Shown here: positions 1 to 11,175 of the stretch, one piece after another
Numbering within the stretch: the stretch's first letter is position 1
Layout of the letters: the number at the start of each line of letters is the position of its first letter
Assembly: GCF_047495875.1 (NCBI RefSeq)
Contig: NC_092497.1
Coordinates: forward strand, 29,331,889-29,395,888
Direction: 5' to 3'
DNA: 64,000 nt
DNA from: Pithys albifrons albifrons
Lineage: Eukaryota; Chordata; Aves; Passeriformes; Thamnophilidae
Notes under the pieces: generated by a model
Seen by the model: the letters and a program-made list of their open reading frames with translations, nothing else
What the model was told of the DNA's origin: nothing
Databases searched by the model: none
Translations under genes and position numbers: made by a program

Positions 1-441
1 AGCAAAGTGTGGCCTGCACTCTGGTGCCAGAGGAATGGAGAAGAATGCATTAGCAATGTCAATAGTGGCATACCACTTTGCTGCCTTGGACTCCAGCTCA
101 TACTGGAGCTCCAGCATGTCCGGCACAGCGGCACTCAGCTGTGGGGTAACTTCATTCAAGCCACAATAGTCCACGGTCAATCTCCATTCTCCATCAGACT
201 TATGCACAGGCCAGATGGGGCTGTTGAAGGGTGAGTGGGTTTTGCTGACCACCCCTTGGCTTTCCAGTTCACGGATCATCTTGTGGATGGGAATCACAGC
301 ATTGCGGTTAGTTCGGTATTGCCGACGGTGCACTGTTGTGGTGGCGACTGGCACCTGCTGTTCCTCAACTTTCAACAGTCCGACAGCAGAAGGACTTTCT
401 GAGAGACCTGGCAATGAGTTCAATTGTTCAATCCCTTCTGT
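1..441 (-). pseudogene. pol: ERV pol, reverse transcriptase N-terminal part
   Basis: The minus-strand frame downstream of the stop at 442-444 encodes the fingers and start of the palm of a retroviral reverse transcriptase. Visible landmarks are SPIWPVHKSDGEWRL, VDYCGLNEVTP and IDIANAFFSI, and the aspartate in TIDIANAFF corresponds to the first catalytic Asp. The frame continues from the protease frame, interrupted only by the single TAG. The YxDD motif would lie beyond the left edge. The motif set fits ERV-L-like pol better than gamma- or betaretroviral pol. This is a remembered family resemblance and was not tested. Confidence 0.85.
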
Positions 442-786
442 CTATACAGTGGCTATTCCAAAAGCCGATCTATGCCGCTTTGGGTCCTTAAAATATCCAT
501 TCCTGAGGTCGTCAATGCCCAGGATACATGGGGGGGCTGGACCAGTCACAATAGGGTGTTTCTGCCAATCTCTCCCTGTCAAGCTCACTTCAGCTTCTAG
601 CACAGTCAACTCTTGAGATCCCCCTGTCACCCCAGAAATAGAAATAGTTTCTGAGCCCACATGTCCTGATGGCATTAATGTGCATTGAGCGCTGGTATCA
701 ACCAAAGCCTTATACCTTTGTTTGTCTGATGTACCAGGCCATCGAATCCACACAGTCCAATAGACACGATTGTCCCGTGCCTCCAC
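442..786 (-). pseudogene. pro: ERV protease (dUTPase/protease region of pro-pol)
   Basis: A 114-residue open frame contains ALVDTSAQCTLMPSG, the retropepsin flap and active-site region. The usual D-T/S-G triad reads D-T-S, so the conserved glycine after the catalytic Asp-Thr is replaced by serine, which would probably harm activity. Near the end, LGIDDLRNGYFKDP resembles the end of retroviral proteases. A TAG at 442-444 separates it from the RT in the same frame. It is in a different frame from gag, as is common for frameshift-expressed pro-pol. The ATG at 786 is only the first methionine in the frame. Confidence 0.8.
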
Positions 787-880
787 CTGGCTAGAGGCAG
801 GGCCCCCCTAACACTGATCCTGGTCGTAACAGTCGGAACCTTTTCTCAATGAGTACACCTGGGAGGTGCCCTCCTGTGGG

Positions 881-2530
881 TCAGATTCTTGCCCATGGGA
901 AACTGGGACTGCACTTACTCTCACTGACCTTCTTCCATTCTCCCTTCAGTTCTTGTACTCGGGCTGCAAGGGCACGGGTGGGTTTCCCATCCCACCGTCC
1001 CATGTCTTCTCCATGTTTGGCCAAAAAGTACCACATCTCAGTTCGTGAGGTCTGTCCACTTCCTCTGGTTGGGGGGCGTCTGGCTCTGATTTCAGAGGTT
1101 CTCATTCACACTGGTGCCACTTGGAGACTGTCTCTAATCTCCACTCTAATCTCCTCTCTAAGTTTCCTCTGCTCATTCTTTACCTCTGCAACCAATGTCT
1201 CTACAGCAGAAATACAGGCCTGCACTGGGCTGTGGGTCATGCCTTCATATATCTGCAGCTTATTTGCTACAGCACCCACTGTTTCTTGGTTCTCTTCCCT
1301 GTACATGGATGCCAAGAAATCGGTATATTCAGCTGGCCCCGAGTGTGAGAGGTTCCACCACATATGTGGTGTGCATCTGACCTTGTCAGGGTCATTATTG
1401 GTTTGCCCACCCCTTCCAAAAAGCACTTCCATCATTGCCATCTCCCTCAGACGTAAAATTCCTTCTTCCATCGTCTTCCAAGTCTTCTTAATGTGATGTT
1501 CCTGCAGGATTTCTCTATAAACAAACTTCTCTCTTACACTCATTAGAAGTCGTGCCCTGAGTGAAAGGGGCTTTGATTCCCTCACAAACACCTGTTCAAT
1601 AGCCACATCCTGGGCCAGAGCCCCCAAAAACCTGGCTTCAGCACCATCCAGTTGTAAGGTTTCACCAATAAGGTCCCAAACTCGGATCAACCAAGTCAGG
1701 GTGGGCTCACCCGGGTGTCGAGCAATGTCTTTCCGCAAACCACAGAGGTTATCAAATAACAATGACTCAGTGATGATCTCAGGCTCTGGGTCTGCTTGCT
1801 GTGAAGGTGCAGCAGCCCGCTCATCATCCGCTGGATGGGCTGGTTTGGTCTTATATTTCCTTTTCTGGATAGGGGCTACTTCCATAGGCTTGGACTGTCC
1901 CCCTGGTTTAGCCTCGTCCTGCATCACTGTAACATCAGAGGTTTTACCCTCTTCCCCTTTTTTAGCCTCGTCCTGCATCACTGTACCGTCAGGGGTTTTA
2001 CCCTCTTCCTTCTCCCTCTTCACTGTAACGTCAGGGGTTTTACCCTCTTCCTTGTCCCTCTTCACTGTGACATCAGGAGTTTTATTCTCTTCCTTTTCCC
2101 CCTTCACTGGGCTAGGCTTCTGAATGCGTTCTCGAAAAACCCTGGCCCTACCTTCAAACATACTGTAGGCCGCAGGGATACAACCTTGCAGAAAAACCAT
2201 AAAGTGCAAGATATCTCTGGCATCCAGGGAGAATTTAAACATCTCAAAAGCCGTTGTAGCAGACTTGAATGGGGAATGGACGAAGGGTTGGGAGAAAAGA
2301 TTCCCCTTTGTTCCTTCCCAAGGGTCAGTACTATTATTACTAAATCCCCAGGGGTAGCAGCTTAGGTTATGGCAGGAAAACAGCCTTGACAGCACCACCC
2401 AAATGACACCCACAGGCATTGAATTCATAGCACCATAAATCCAGAGTAAGAACTCAATAATAATTGCGGCTATTTGAGTTCTACTCATTGATTTGTTGAT
2501 AAGACTTAAACCTGCCACTCCTTTTGGCAT
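881..2530 (-). pseudogene. gag: ERV gag, long open frame with in-frame stop
   Basis: The minus frame starting at ATG 2530 is open for 474 codons to a TGA at 1106-1108, then continues in the same frame to 881 (74 more codons). The later part (MWYFLAKHGEDMGRWDG) looks like gag sequence, so the TGA is probably a premature stop. The first ~60 residues are strongly hydrophobic (IAAIIIEFLLWIYG and VGVIWVVLSRLF), which is odd for a Gag. A central acidic and lysine-rich part holds tandem repeats of the type KTPDVTVKR-KEEG. The middle section (LTWLIRVWDLIGETLQLDG) is capsid-like. No CCHC zinc knuckle was seen. The gag assignment rests on position between the primer site and protease. Confidence 0.75.
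1920..2105 (-). repeat. Tandem repeat inside gag frame
   Basis: Imperfect units encode KTPDVTV-KR or KTSDVTVMQDEAK followed by a KEEG-type linker. On the plus strand they are visible as repeated gttttaccctcttcc and cctcgtcctgcatcactgta blocks. Units are multiples of three bases, so the frame stays open. Two subtypes alternate: one with a KR linker, one with a MQDEAK linker. Confidence 0.85.
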
Positions 2531-2640
2531 AAATTTTTACCAACCAAAAGCCAATATATTATAGAGGATGGTCCTGATGAACCCTAAACTCAATACCCAC
2601 ATGGTGCCACAAGAGCAGTTTTCCTTCTTTGTTTACAAGC

Positions 2641-2658
2641 CCCAAACGTTGGGCGCCA
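2641..2658 (-). other. Retroviral primer binding site, tRNA-Lys-like
   Basis: The minus strand reads TGGCGCCCAACGTTTGGG just inside the LTR end. It starts with TGG and resembles the TGGCGCCCAACGTGGGGC site used with tRNA-Lys, with small differences after position 12. A 6-base spacer separates it from the LTR terminus at 2665. Confidence 0.7.
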
Positions 2659-2664
2659 AAAATA

Positions 2665-3455
2665 TGTCTTGGTTTGAGGGGAAAAAACCCAAAATGTTTA
2701 CCCACAAGCGGGGGAGGGGGCCTTCTGCACAATAATCACGCCACTCTTCATAAAATTTAAGGGAAAAAAGGAATTTAATACAAGAAGGATAACTGTTCTT
2801 AACTGCTATATATAAACAGACTAGTGCAAACCACTTCCCCAACATCACAAGAGAAAGAAAAAAAAAACAACAACAAAACCCAGCAGGTTTTCCTCCAGGA
2901 GGAAAGTTATACTTAAGCAGTGTCAAATGTCACAGTCCGGCTGGCTGCGGAGTGAGTTCCCAGTAGTTTCCAGTCCCTCTCCAGCGAGACAGACGAGTGG
3001 TGAGCTCCCAGATGAACTCTGTGTGTCTTGTCCCAGATGAAGGAAAAAGAAAGCTGAAAGTGGGGAACCACCACATGTCCTGCAAAAGCAGCTGCACACC
3101 TCTCTCTCCCGGGTCACTGCCCCAGCCGGGGCGGGCAGGCCGTGACGGTGCAGGCGGTGATGAGGCTGGAACAGAGGTCGGGACCCCAGATGCAGGAACC
3201 AGGAGAAACAGCCGCGGTGAGGAGGAAAACAGCGTCTCAGCCAGAAGCCCCAGCAGTGCCAGCAGAGCAGCTTCCCTCCTCGGCAGCCACCGCTCCCGAG
3301 TGCCGAGCTAAGAATGGAAAGATGTCCCCAAAAACAAAAGAGACAAACCTGCCCCCATCCAAGTGATCAGCAGTTAACTACTTCTTTTGTTAACTGCTGG
3401 CATGGGCAGTTAGTGGCAGGGGAGACAATTTACATAATAATCCCAAACTACAACA
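2665..3455 (-). repeat. 5' LTR of the antisense ERV
   Basis: On the minus strand the block starts TGTTGTAGTTTGGGATT (from 3455) and ends AACCAAGACA (at 2665), giving TGT...ACA termini and a length of about 791 bp next to the primer site. The part near 3110-3310 is GC-rich. The second LTR is outside the window, so the edges were inferred from termini and primer position only. Confidence 0.75.
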
Positions 3456-3801
3456 TCAGGATGATGAAAAATTACAAGTGAGATTTTGTTCTCATTTCTT
3501 AACATATTATGAGTATGTAGGTGACAAGTATTTTGTGAAGCTAACGGTCATACTTTAGCCAAACCTTTGGACATCTGCTTGTTCAAACTGAATTTTAGAC
3601 TGGCCTTCTAGGCATGTCTTACATAAATCAGGCAATTACATCACTATGAATGATGTACCTCAAAGTGTAAGGTTATTTTAATACAGACAGTATGGGATTC
3701 CCTGGTGTACACAAGATTGTAAGCTCTTAAGACTCAGTAAAACAGGAGAATTTGTGTTTTCCCTATTTAAAAAATAACAGTGATGTATTTTATTTCACTA
3801 G

Positions 3802-3840
3802 GTACAAAACCAAAAAAGGCAAAAAAAAATGAGCCTACAA
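3802..3840 (+). CDS. POLR3G: POLR3G candidate exon (KPKKAK)
   Basis: A pyrimidine-rich acceptor (tatttcactag) is followed by codons reading TKPKKAKKNEPT, similar to the GPKPKKAK segment of RPC7. The exon would start in phase 1 (G from the previous exon). The 3' edge at aca-a|gtagga is the first usable donor. The basic, A-rich codons could match by chance, so this exon is tentative. Confidence 0.5.
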
Positions 3841-5343
3841 GTAGGAGGAATATTACATACTCTTTCTAATTGTACAGTAGATATTGCTGAAAGGAAAACA
3901 AAACCTAGTATGTTCTTTGGTACCAATGGAATAACAAAAACAGGCTTTTCTCTGGCCTTGCCTTGTTAGTTTGATGGTCAGCTGTTCTGTAGTGTGTTGG
4001 CACAAGGGTTAGGGCAAGGACAGAGCCTGGCTGTGGCAAAAACACCTCTCTGTTCCTGTTTGTACCTGAACTCAACAACCAGTTGCTCTTCTCTGGGTGG
4101 CGATACAGCCTAATGTAAACAGCAGAGCTACTATTGGAGCTTCCCAAAGGAGGAACTGGTCCCAGAGCTTTTAAGGCTATTGCTGGTTCACCAACCTACT
4201 GATGTTGGAACTTGAACAATTTAGTAAGTTGAGAGGGAAGAAACGTACAGAAAGGGAAACTTAGGAAATGACCTCTGTTTCTCAGGCAATTAGTCATCAC
4301 GTGGGAATCGGAACCTTAAAGATGGAACAGCTTTGTATTTTTTCTTGTGGTGATCCATCAGTTGCTCGGTGCAGTTACATTATTACATACAGTATGTGGT
4401 ATTATCAAGTATGACATGGCCTTCTCCTGTCATGTATGCTAACACTGGATGGTAATGGGAAAATGGCTGATGCTTGACCAAGTTAGTCCTTATGAAGTTC
4501 TTGTACTTTCACATCATATTGGTTTAAATGTCAACAGAAAACATTTGCACAGCATTGTTATGCTGTCTTTCTGGTAACTGCAGATTAATATTTTGGTAGT
4601 ATGGAGGATTTGCTGTTGCTGTAACACAAGATTAGCTTGTAAAGGAGATTGCCTTGTGACAGGAGTTGGAAAAGAAGGATGATGAAGAAGAGAAATCTGA
4701 AGATGAGAAAGACAGAACAAAAGACAAAGAAAGTGACGATGATAAAGCAGAAGAACCAGAGGAATATGATGAAGAGGAACAAGAAGAGGTATAATGTTAG
4801 TTTTCCTAGTTGTACAAAGTCACATCTCACCCGTTGAGTAGTGTGTGGGCTGGCAGCCAAAGTCCCCACCTTTTCTGATGCCAAGGGAGATTGTTGTGGG
4901 AGGCATTATTACATTCATGATCTTTGTTGAACTATATTTTGTTGTAGTTAATTTAAATGGGTGGTTTAGGCTTATTAACACAAAGAGCTCTGAAAAAACA
5001 GCTCTTGCACACAGGAATGTGTCCTGCCACAATCAATACATAAAAATCAACTCTTTCATCACTAAAACATTGATGCCTCTTCTTTCACGGATATCAGAAC
5101 TTCATTATAGTATTTTCCTTTCTGTTTCCCAAGAAAATAAAAAAACTACTACTGTTTTGAAATTTGAGCACTCAAGTGCAATTTAAAGTGTATTTATTTT
5201 ATAAATTGTCTTCTCCACAGATTTTCTTTTTTCCATTCATTTAGGAAAACGACTACATTTCTTCTATTTTGAAGATGGAGATGACTTTGGTGCTGTCAGT
5301 GATGACAATATGGATGAAGCAACATACTAATTGTGGTTGCTAG
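3802..5343 (+). CDS. POLR3G: RNA polymerase III subunit RPC7 (3' exons, partial gene)
   Basis: POLR3G encodes RPC7-alpha, a peripheral subunit of nuclear RNA polymerase III in the RPC3-RPC6-RPC7 heterotrimer that helps initiation on tRNA and 5S promoters. The window holds only C-terminal exons: a possible exon with KPKKAK (3802-3840), the acidic exon (4663-4788) and the terminal exon (5245 onward) with FEDGDDFG and SDDNMDEATY. These are the recognisable acidic tail of the family. The exon expected between KPKKAK and ELEKKDD was not found. Earlier exons lie left of the window, beyond the ERV. In the sequence as given, the terminal exon is shifted by one base, so the conserved tail is out of frame. 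Identification as POLR3G rather than POLR3GL rests on this tail and on LYSMD3 next door. Confidence 0.85.
4663..4788 (+). CDS. POLR3G: POLR3G acidic exon
   Basis: The acceptor gccttgtgacag and donor gaagag|gtataa bound 42 codons reading ELEKKDDEEEKSEDEK... to EEYDEEEQEE. This is the Glu/Asp-rich C-terminal region of RPC7. The exon is phase 0 at both ends in this reading. The run of acidic codons with no stop and the fit of both splice sites support it. Confidence 0.9.
5245..5343 (+). CDS. POLR3G: POLR3G terminal exon with apparent frameshift
   Basis: After the acceptor ccattcatttag, the phase-0 frame reads ENDYISS and then leaves the family sequence. The expected tail FEDGDDFGAVSDDNMDEATY with stop TAA (5328-5330) is intact but in another frame, entered at about 5262-5268. 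The sequence tcttctatttt looks one T short. As written, translation would continue 25 different residues to TAG at 5341-5343. An upstream alternative acceptor at 5219-5220 keeps the same frame and adds a stop, so it does not rescue the tail. The cause could be an assembly or read error or a true allele. Confidence 0.8.
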   Translation, partial: ENDYISSILKMEMTLVLSVMTIWMKQHTNCGC

Positions 5344-7020
5344 GTGCTACACTGCTCAAGCCTTACCCTACTTGAATTCTGGAGGTGGCTGAGTATCAAG
5401 AGACCTAATGCTTTAGTTCTGTTGGGTTTTAAGCAGACTCTCCAAAACCATGTTGGAGTTTAATTGTACTATGCTGTAAAACAGGATATGGGATTCTTTG
5501 TTTAGTTCTTTTGACAAGTCTTTTGCAGACATGCGCCTTTTTAAGGTCCTCTGGGATGCCTAGTGATGGAGTAAGCTATATGGCATTGTGTTGCCTCTGC
5601 ACAGAAAAAGAATGTATGCATTTTACTTGAAATTGTGCCTAAGCATTTGCACTAGTCAGTTCTATGCCTCAGCAGTGAAATCTTGAAAGAAATAATTAAA
5701 TTCTTGATGACTGCAGCAAATAAAAAAAAAGAGAGAGATGGCCTTCAAGGACATAAACTGCTCACATTTGGCAGCTGACTTCTCCGAAGAAACGTACGTA
5801 CCTTCTGAGTTCAGGTGACTAAAAATAGTTGATCCCTAAGCACTTTACTATAAACTGACTTGAAAGAACCTTAGTAATATAGACAAACAACATGACAGTA
5901 ATTTGAATAGCCATTACTATAGTTAGAAAACACATTGCCTTTAGCACTTTGGTAAAATGTATTACATTACCTTTATGAACCAGCACAGGTCACAGTTAAG
6001 GAGACTTTGATTTATAAAGAATATATGACAGAATTTAAGAAATTATAGAATCCTGGTTTACACCAATTAGTGAAAATTTTAGTTCTTTGCCTCAGTTTCT
6101 CTGCCTGTTGCAAACTTTACCTGACAGAGCTATTAAGTGACATAGCACATGATAGGTGTCTTATGTAATTGTTCACGCATTTGTTTACTTTCCTACAGAA
6201 CAAACAAGACAGAAACAGCCATCAAATCAATGGAAAATAAAACCAAAAAATATAAGAATGTGGTGAAGTATTTTTATGCATGAGATTTTTGTTAGAAAAA
6301 CAAGGGAAGAATGCTGAAAATAACAAAACCAGAATGTTTGGAAACATCAATTTTATTTAAGAACCAACAGCTAAATTGTTGAAAAATTATTACTTAGATA
6401 CTTGAAGAATATAGTGACAATGCATTCCTTGTGTCCTGTTGTCTTTTGATGGTCTAAAATACTATTGGTCAGTGTTACTACATTACTGTTGATCAGGGTT
6501 GTTTTTTGTTGGTGGTTGGATTTTTTTCATGTTTCTTAAAGCCTTATGTTCCAGGTAACTAGTGCTGTTATCGAGTCTAATAAAAAGTTTTAAACAAAAC
6601 CAAGTCTTTACCAGCAAAGGACACTACAGAAGTTTTCCCTGCATGTCTGTCAAGCAATACTTCACCTGACTGGTGACTTTCAAACAGTTCTGCATTATTC
6701 TGTGAACTTCTGTATGCAGTAAAAATTTGGTCCTTAAGGTGCAGCTTTTAAGTGTTCTGATAAAATATGTATCGCATGTAAAGGAAATAAAATTAAAATG
6801 CTATGCAGGTCACACCTCAGAGGTATACCACTTTTATTTTGAAGTGTTCTTTGACTAAAAATGTTTAATAAACATTCTGTTGCACCGCATAGGAAGTAGT
6901 TTTCTGTTTTCTTTTTAACATCACATGTCAGCAGTTGGGTGTGGCTGCTTCGTCCATGCGATACACAAAACAGAAGATGTGAGGTGAGGCAAGCATGTTG
7001 GAAATTAAATTCACTTGCCA
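5344..7020 (+). other. POLR3G 3' UTR and downstream sequence
   Basis: AT-rich sequence without convincing coding frames. AATAAA polyadenylation signals on the plus strand occur at 5719-5724, 6579-6584, 6786-6791 and 6867-6872. Any of these could end POLR3G transcripts; I cannot tell which is used. Confidence 0.5.
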
Positions 7021-10000
7021 TAATTATAACTGCTTCTGCTGCCTGTTTACCCCATGCAAGGTGAATAGTAAGACTCCCTGACTCCTACACAAGGAATGCA
7101 AATAGATGCTTTTGTCAAAGACGTAACTACAAAACTAACACTGTAAAAGAATTACTGCACGAGTTATCATTTGTTTGCCAGCTGTGGCTTGCCTGAACAA
7201 GTACAATACCTTATTCTACAGCAGAAGTAATTCTAGAGGACCACTCATCACACTGGTAATGGGCGAGACCAGTGTCCCCCTACTGCACTATTGAGAAATG
7301 TTACTCTAGCAAAAATATCAGATTGTTTTGAGACCTTTAAAAGGTAAACTGTAGTCATCTCTGTTCTCCAGAGGGAACTGCAAAGTCTTAGGCTAGACCC
7401 TCTAGGATGAGTTTAACAATAGCAAATGGGGCCATTTTTTAGGAACAGGCCAAGTTCTGCAAGGGCACAGCTTTGTGCCAAGGAACTTCTGAAAGCAGTG
7501 AGATTGTGCTTCTCCAGAGGTGAAACACTTGCAGCAATTTTAGAACCTGATTTTCTGATTGCCTAGAAGTTACTGCAAGACCATGATGGTAAAACTGTTC
7601 TTTGGTTTTCAGCAAACTTCAGATTTGGGCAGGCATATATTCAAGTCCTGTATTTATAGCATAGCAGAAGAACATTGCTTTCAATGTGTGTAGTCATACC
7701 CCCATCTAAGAACTTCACTGATCCCTACCTTAATTTTTCATACCTACTTCTGGGAATTAACAAGTTCTCAGAAACTTATGCAGAAAAGTTCCAAGTTTAC
7801 AAGGCATGAACAGGATAAAGGATTAAGGCTGCAGTTATGGAATGCTAGATGTAAATGCTATATGCATCTACTGCCAACAAAATACTTGCTGGCCAAGGAT
7901 TTTTATTTTATATCATACATAAAAATTGGCCAAAACAAATACAAGTAGTGGCCTCCCGTAATAAAACATGCACAGTATGAACAGTTAAAATATATATTAT
8001 ATGCACCATTTTCACTGCTGTCTAAAATAAAAATTTTTATTTTACATGTATTACTTATGTTCCTCTAAAAGCAGAAGAGCAGAAGTATTTAAGACTTTCA
8101 TCCTCATTCAGAAGCATTTTACAAAGTTGTACTTTCAGCCTTTATAAAAGTTATACAAAGACTATTTGTGACAACATACTCCAAAGGATAGCAGATTTAA
8201 AACAGTTACATTTTATATGATCCAACAGTGCAATATGCACTTAACATTAAAACCAACTTCCTGACCAACGTGTTGCAATTAATCCAAAAGGTGATTTACA
8301 ACTCAGCTCTTTTGTGTTTTACTTGTAACAAGTCAGTTAAGAATAACTTTACAGATTTTAACTTAAATCAGATTTAAGTTTCCTACAGAGCAATTACCTT
8401 GTTTATTCAGGGCCAACATGGGATGATGCATTGCCAGTCATGTTGTACTTTGGAAAAAATCAGTAAAAACCCCTGCATCCCAGCAGAAAGCCATGCCAGT
8501 TGACGCTTTTACAGATTACCAGGACCAGGAGTCCTACAATCTTGCAAAGAGACCTAGTGCATCTTCTGATAAAGTTAACTCTCTAATTAAAATGTGCTGG
8601 ATAAAACACACTATGTAATACATTTGTAAAAATTAGCCAGGCTTTTGGTTAGAATGTAACAGCTGTCCCTTTTTGTTCTTCCAATGACTACTTATCCCAA
8701 CATAAATCAAGGGCCATCACCCTTAACTCCCTGACAGTAAGCCACAGGCCTTCCACCATTAAAAGCCCGAACTCTGGGATACAGCAGGTATCGCTTCATC
8801 TGCACCAGCACATAACAAAAAGCATCAGTTAACCATAGACTTTGTATCCATACATCAACAGAGACCCTCCTGACCTAGTCAAACCACAACTGAAGTTAAT
8901 TTCACCTCAGCACCAATGACAATTTAATACCCATCAGTTCAGGTATGTGCAGGTACGTTGCATCATCACAACAGTGAATTAAATGTTCTTTGACAAATTT
9001 GTAAGAAATGGAAGAATAAAGTATTAGAACTGTTAAGATTTCAGAAACAGAACGATGGGAGTAAAAGCAAACTAGTTAAGTAAGCTTTCAGCAAAAAACC
9101 TGACATGTTATATACTAAATTTCATCCCATACAGAAAGCATTTGTCTTCATGTGCCAAAGTTCTCCCATCTGGATTGAAGCAAGTCCTTTTAAAGCTTTA
9201 ACCATAGAAGCTGTATCACTTTAGCCACCATGAAGTATTTGGGGATGCATTTTTTCATATAGCATTACCTAGAACTGGTACCTCAGTGTTTGTGGGTTTA
9301 TTACTGGCATACTGTCATCATGCAAATAACTATTATTTTAAAAGACCTATGAAAACAAGGGTTATGTGAGCCATTAAACTCATGCCTGTTTGTAATCCCT
9401 TTTCTGATGTGGAGACTATGAGGAGGCTCACCATCTCCACTGCTGTCCCTTTGAACAAAGGAATCAAAGCCACAGGTTCACTTACCTAACTGTACACCAT
9501 TTTCCTTCAAGGTTTGGCCTGCCCTCACTTTCAGTGTGACACCAGTTAGACAATTCATGTTCATACACTTGCCATGCTAGTGAAGACTCTCTGCCCCACT
9601 TCTTGGGGCACCCTAAGAATAGATGGAGCCTAAGTCTTTACTCTAAGAACCTCATAAAGCCCTTTGGAATACCTCAATAGGAAGGAAACATTCACTTTAC
9701 CAGATTTTTTATACTACATATACTTAGCTAAGATACTCAATGGAAAGCTTACAATAGTAGTTTAAAGGATACTGATTGTTTTTCCACTTCCCTCTTTGTA
9801 AGTCCTAATCAAATTAGTTATCATGGGCTTTGGTAATAAGTAGTATTTTGAGCAGGGCAATGGAATTCTTGCTACACAAGGTAAACACAACAAAAAATTA
9901 CAGGCACCATCTCAGTTTTTATTTAAAAATATGCTGAGTACACAAGCACCTCCTTCTTTCTGTAGGAAGAGTCCAGAGTTGTGGTGTTTTATTTTGTTTG

Positions 10001-11175
10001 TTGTTGGTCTGTTTTTATCTTGTAGCATTTTCAGATGGGGAAGAAAAAGAGGGGAAAACCAAAGCTGATCATGAAACTCCAAGTGAAACATTCAAGAAAA
10101 GAGTGGTTGATAAATACACTACTTTGTAAAGAAGTCTGAAGCTGCAACTTGTTTTTACTGCTGCAGTTTGCTAGCAGGCATTAATATCATTTGAAGTTTT
10201 CTAGCAGATTTCATGACAAAGTGTTTGAGGTTCATGGGCAGAAGACCACTAACATACCCAGTAGCTACATGACAGTGTCTGAAGAATGAGTTGGTCCTGA
10301 ACTGGGACTGACTAGAGGGGAAAAACCAAATTCATTAGCATAAAATAAAAACTACTGGAGCAGTCAGAGCAACGTGTCACACCTCTGCACTTCTTTCATT
10401 CTACACACAGCTGACCAGATGAGAATGCAGTCCAGTTTTCAGTAGGGTATTACAGAAGGATATGAAGTTTCAGGAAGACTCTGAACTGCACTGTGTTGAG
10501 ACACAGCCATCATGCACAAAGAAAACAACAAATTATCCTACTGCCTACACTGTAAAGTATAAAAGAATAGGCTGACCACAGGCACGAGAATTAAAGATTC
10601 CAGCTTAAGTATTTGCTACTGCCTCTATAAAAGTCATTTGCAAAAAAGAACTTCATAGTGGCAATTATTTGTGTTTTTTTAAAAAATCTTATTCTTTAAG
10701 GAAGATGAAATTATGAGAACAGCAGTTTATCTGATAACTGTAAACCTGATATTAAAATGTCAAGTGTACTATGAATTCTATAAATACTTCCAGATGTTTG
10801 AAAGTTAGATATCCCCATATGCCCATTTCTGGGCTGTAAAACACAGTGAGGCTCCTCATGTGTTAGTTCAAACTACATTTTTTCACCTCATCATTAATTA
10901 AAAAACATATGTCTATCAAAATAGAAAAAAGTGCAAAGCTTCAGAGACCACTTTAATTTATATCCCAATCTTGCAAACTGCCTGTCTCTGGCATATTCAG
11001 AGATTAGGTGATCCCCAGAAACAGCCCTATAGTGGAACACTGCCCATGAGGGCAAATCACACAGCAGTACTGGTTTCCTCTGCTTTCCAGGTACTTTTTT
11101 GCATTCTGTGGCTTCCCCTTTGCCTAAGGCTATGTTATGTGTCTATGAATAACAGTTGTTTGGGGTTTTCCATTG
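7021..11175 (-). other. Intergenic sequence and LYSMD3 3' UTR
   Basis: No credible coding sequence seen on either strand. LYSMD3 is transcribed leftwards, so its 3' UTR occupies the right part. Minus-strand AATAAA signals fall at 9918-9923, 8036-8041 and 7902-7907. The interval is AT-rich and free of recognisable full-length repeats. Confidence 0.5.

Larger units (their letters stand above)
1..3455 (-). mobile_element. Endogenous retrovirus, 5' part, antisense in POLR3G intron
   Basis: Read on the minus strand, the order is LTR (3455 to 2665), primer binding site, gag, protease and the start of reverse transcriptase, which runs off the left edge. The RT has the ERV-L (class III) look, with VDYCGLNEVTP and IDIANAFFSI. 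The primer site instead resembles one for tRNA-Lys. The long gag frame suggests a fairly young insertion, but in-frame stops at 1106-1108 and 442-444 and a changed protease motif suggest it is defective. It lies upstream of the POLR3G exons near 3.8-5.3 kb and in the opposite direction, so it probably sits in a POLR3G intron. The left LTR and target duplication are outside the window. Confidence 0.9.

Noticed and set aside
3841..4660. Search for the POLR3G exon expected between KPKKAK and ELEKKDD
   Set aside because: No frame of the expected sequence with usable splice sites was found. It may be diverged or lie elsewhere.
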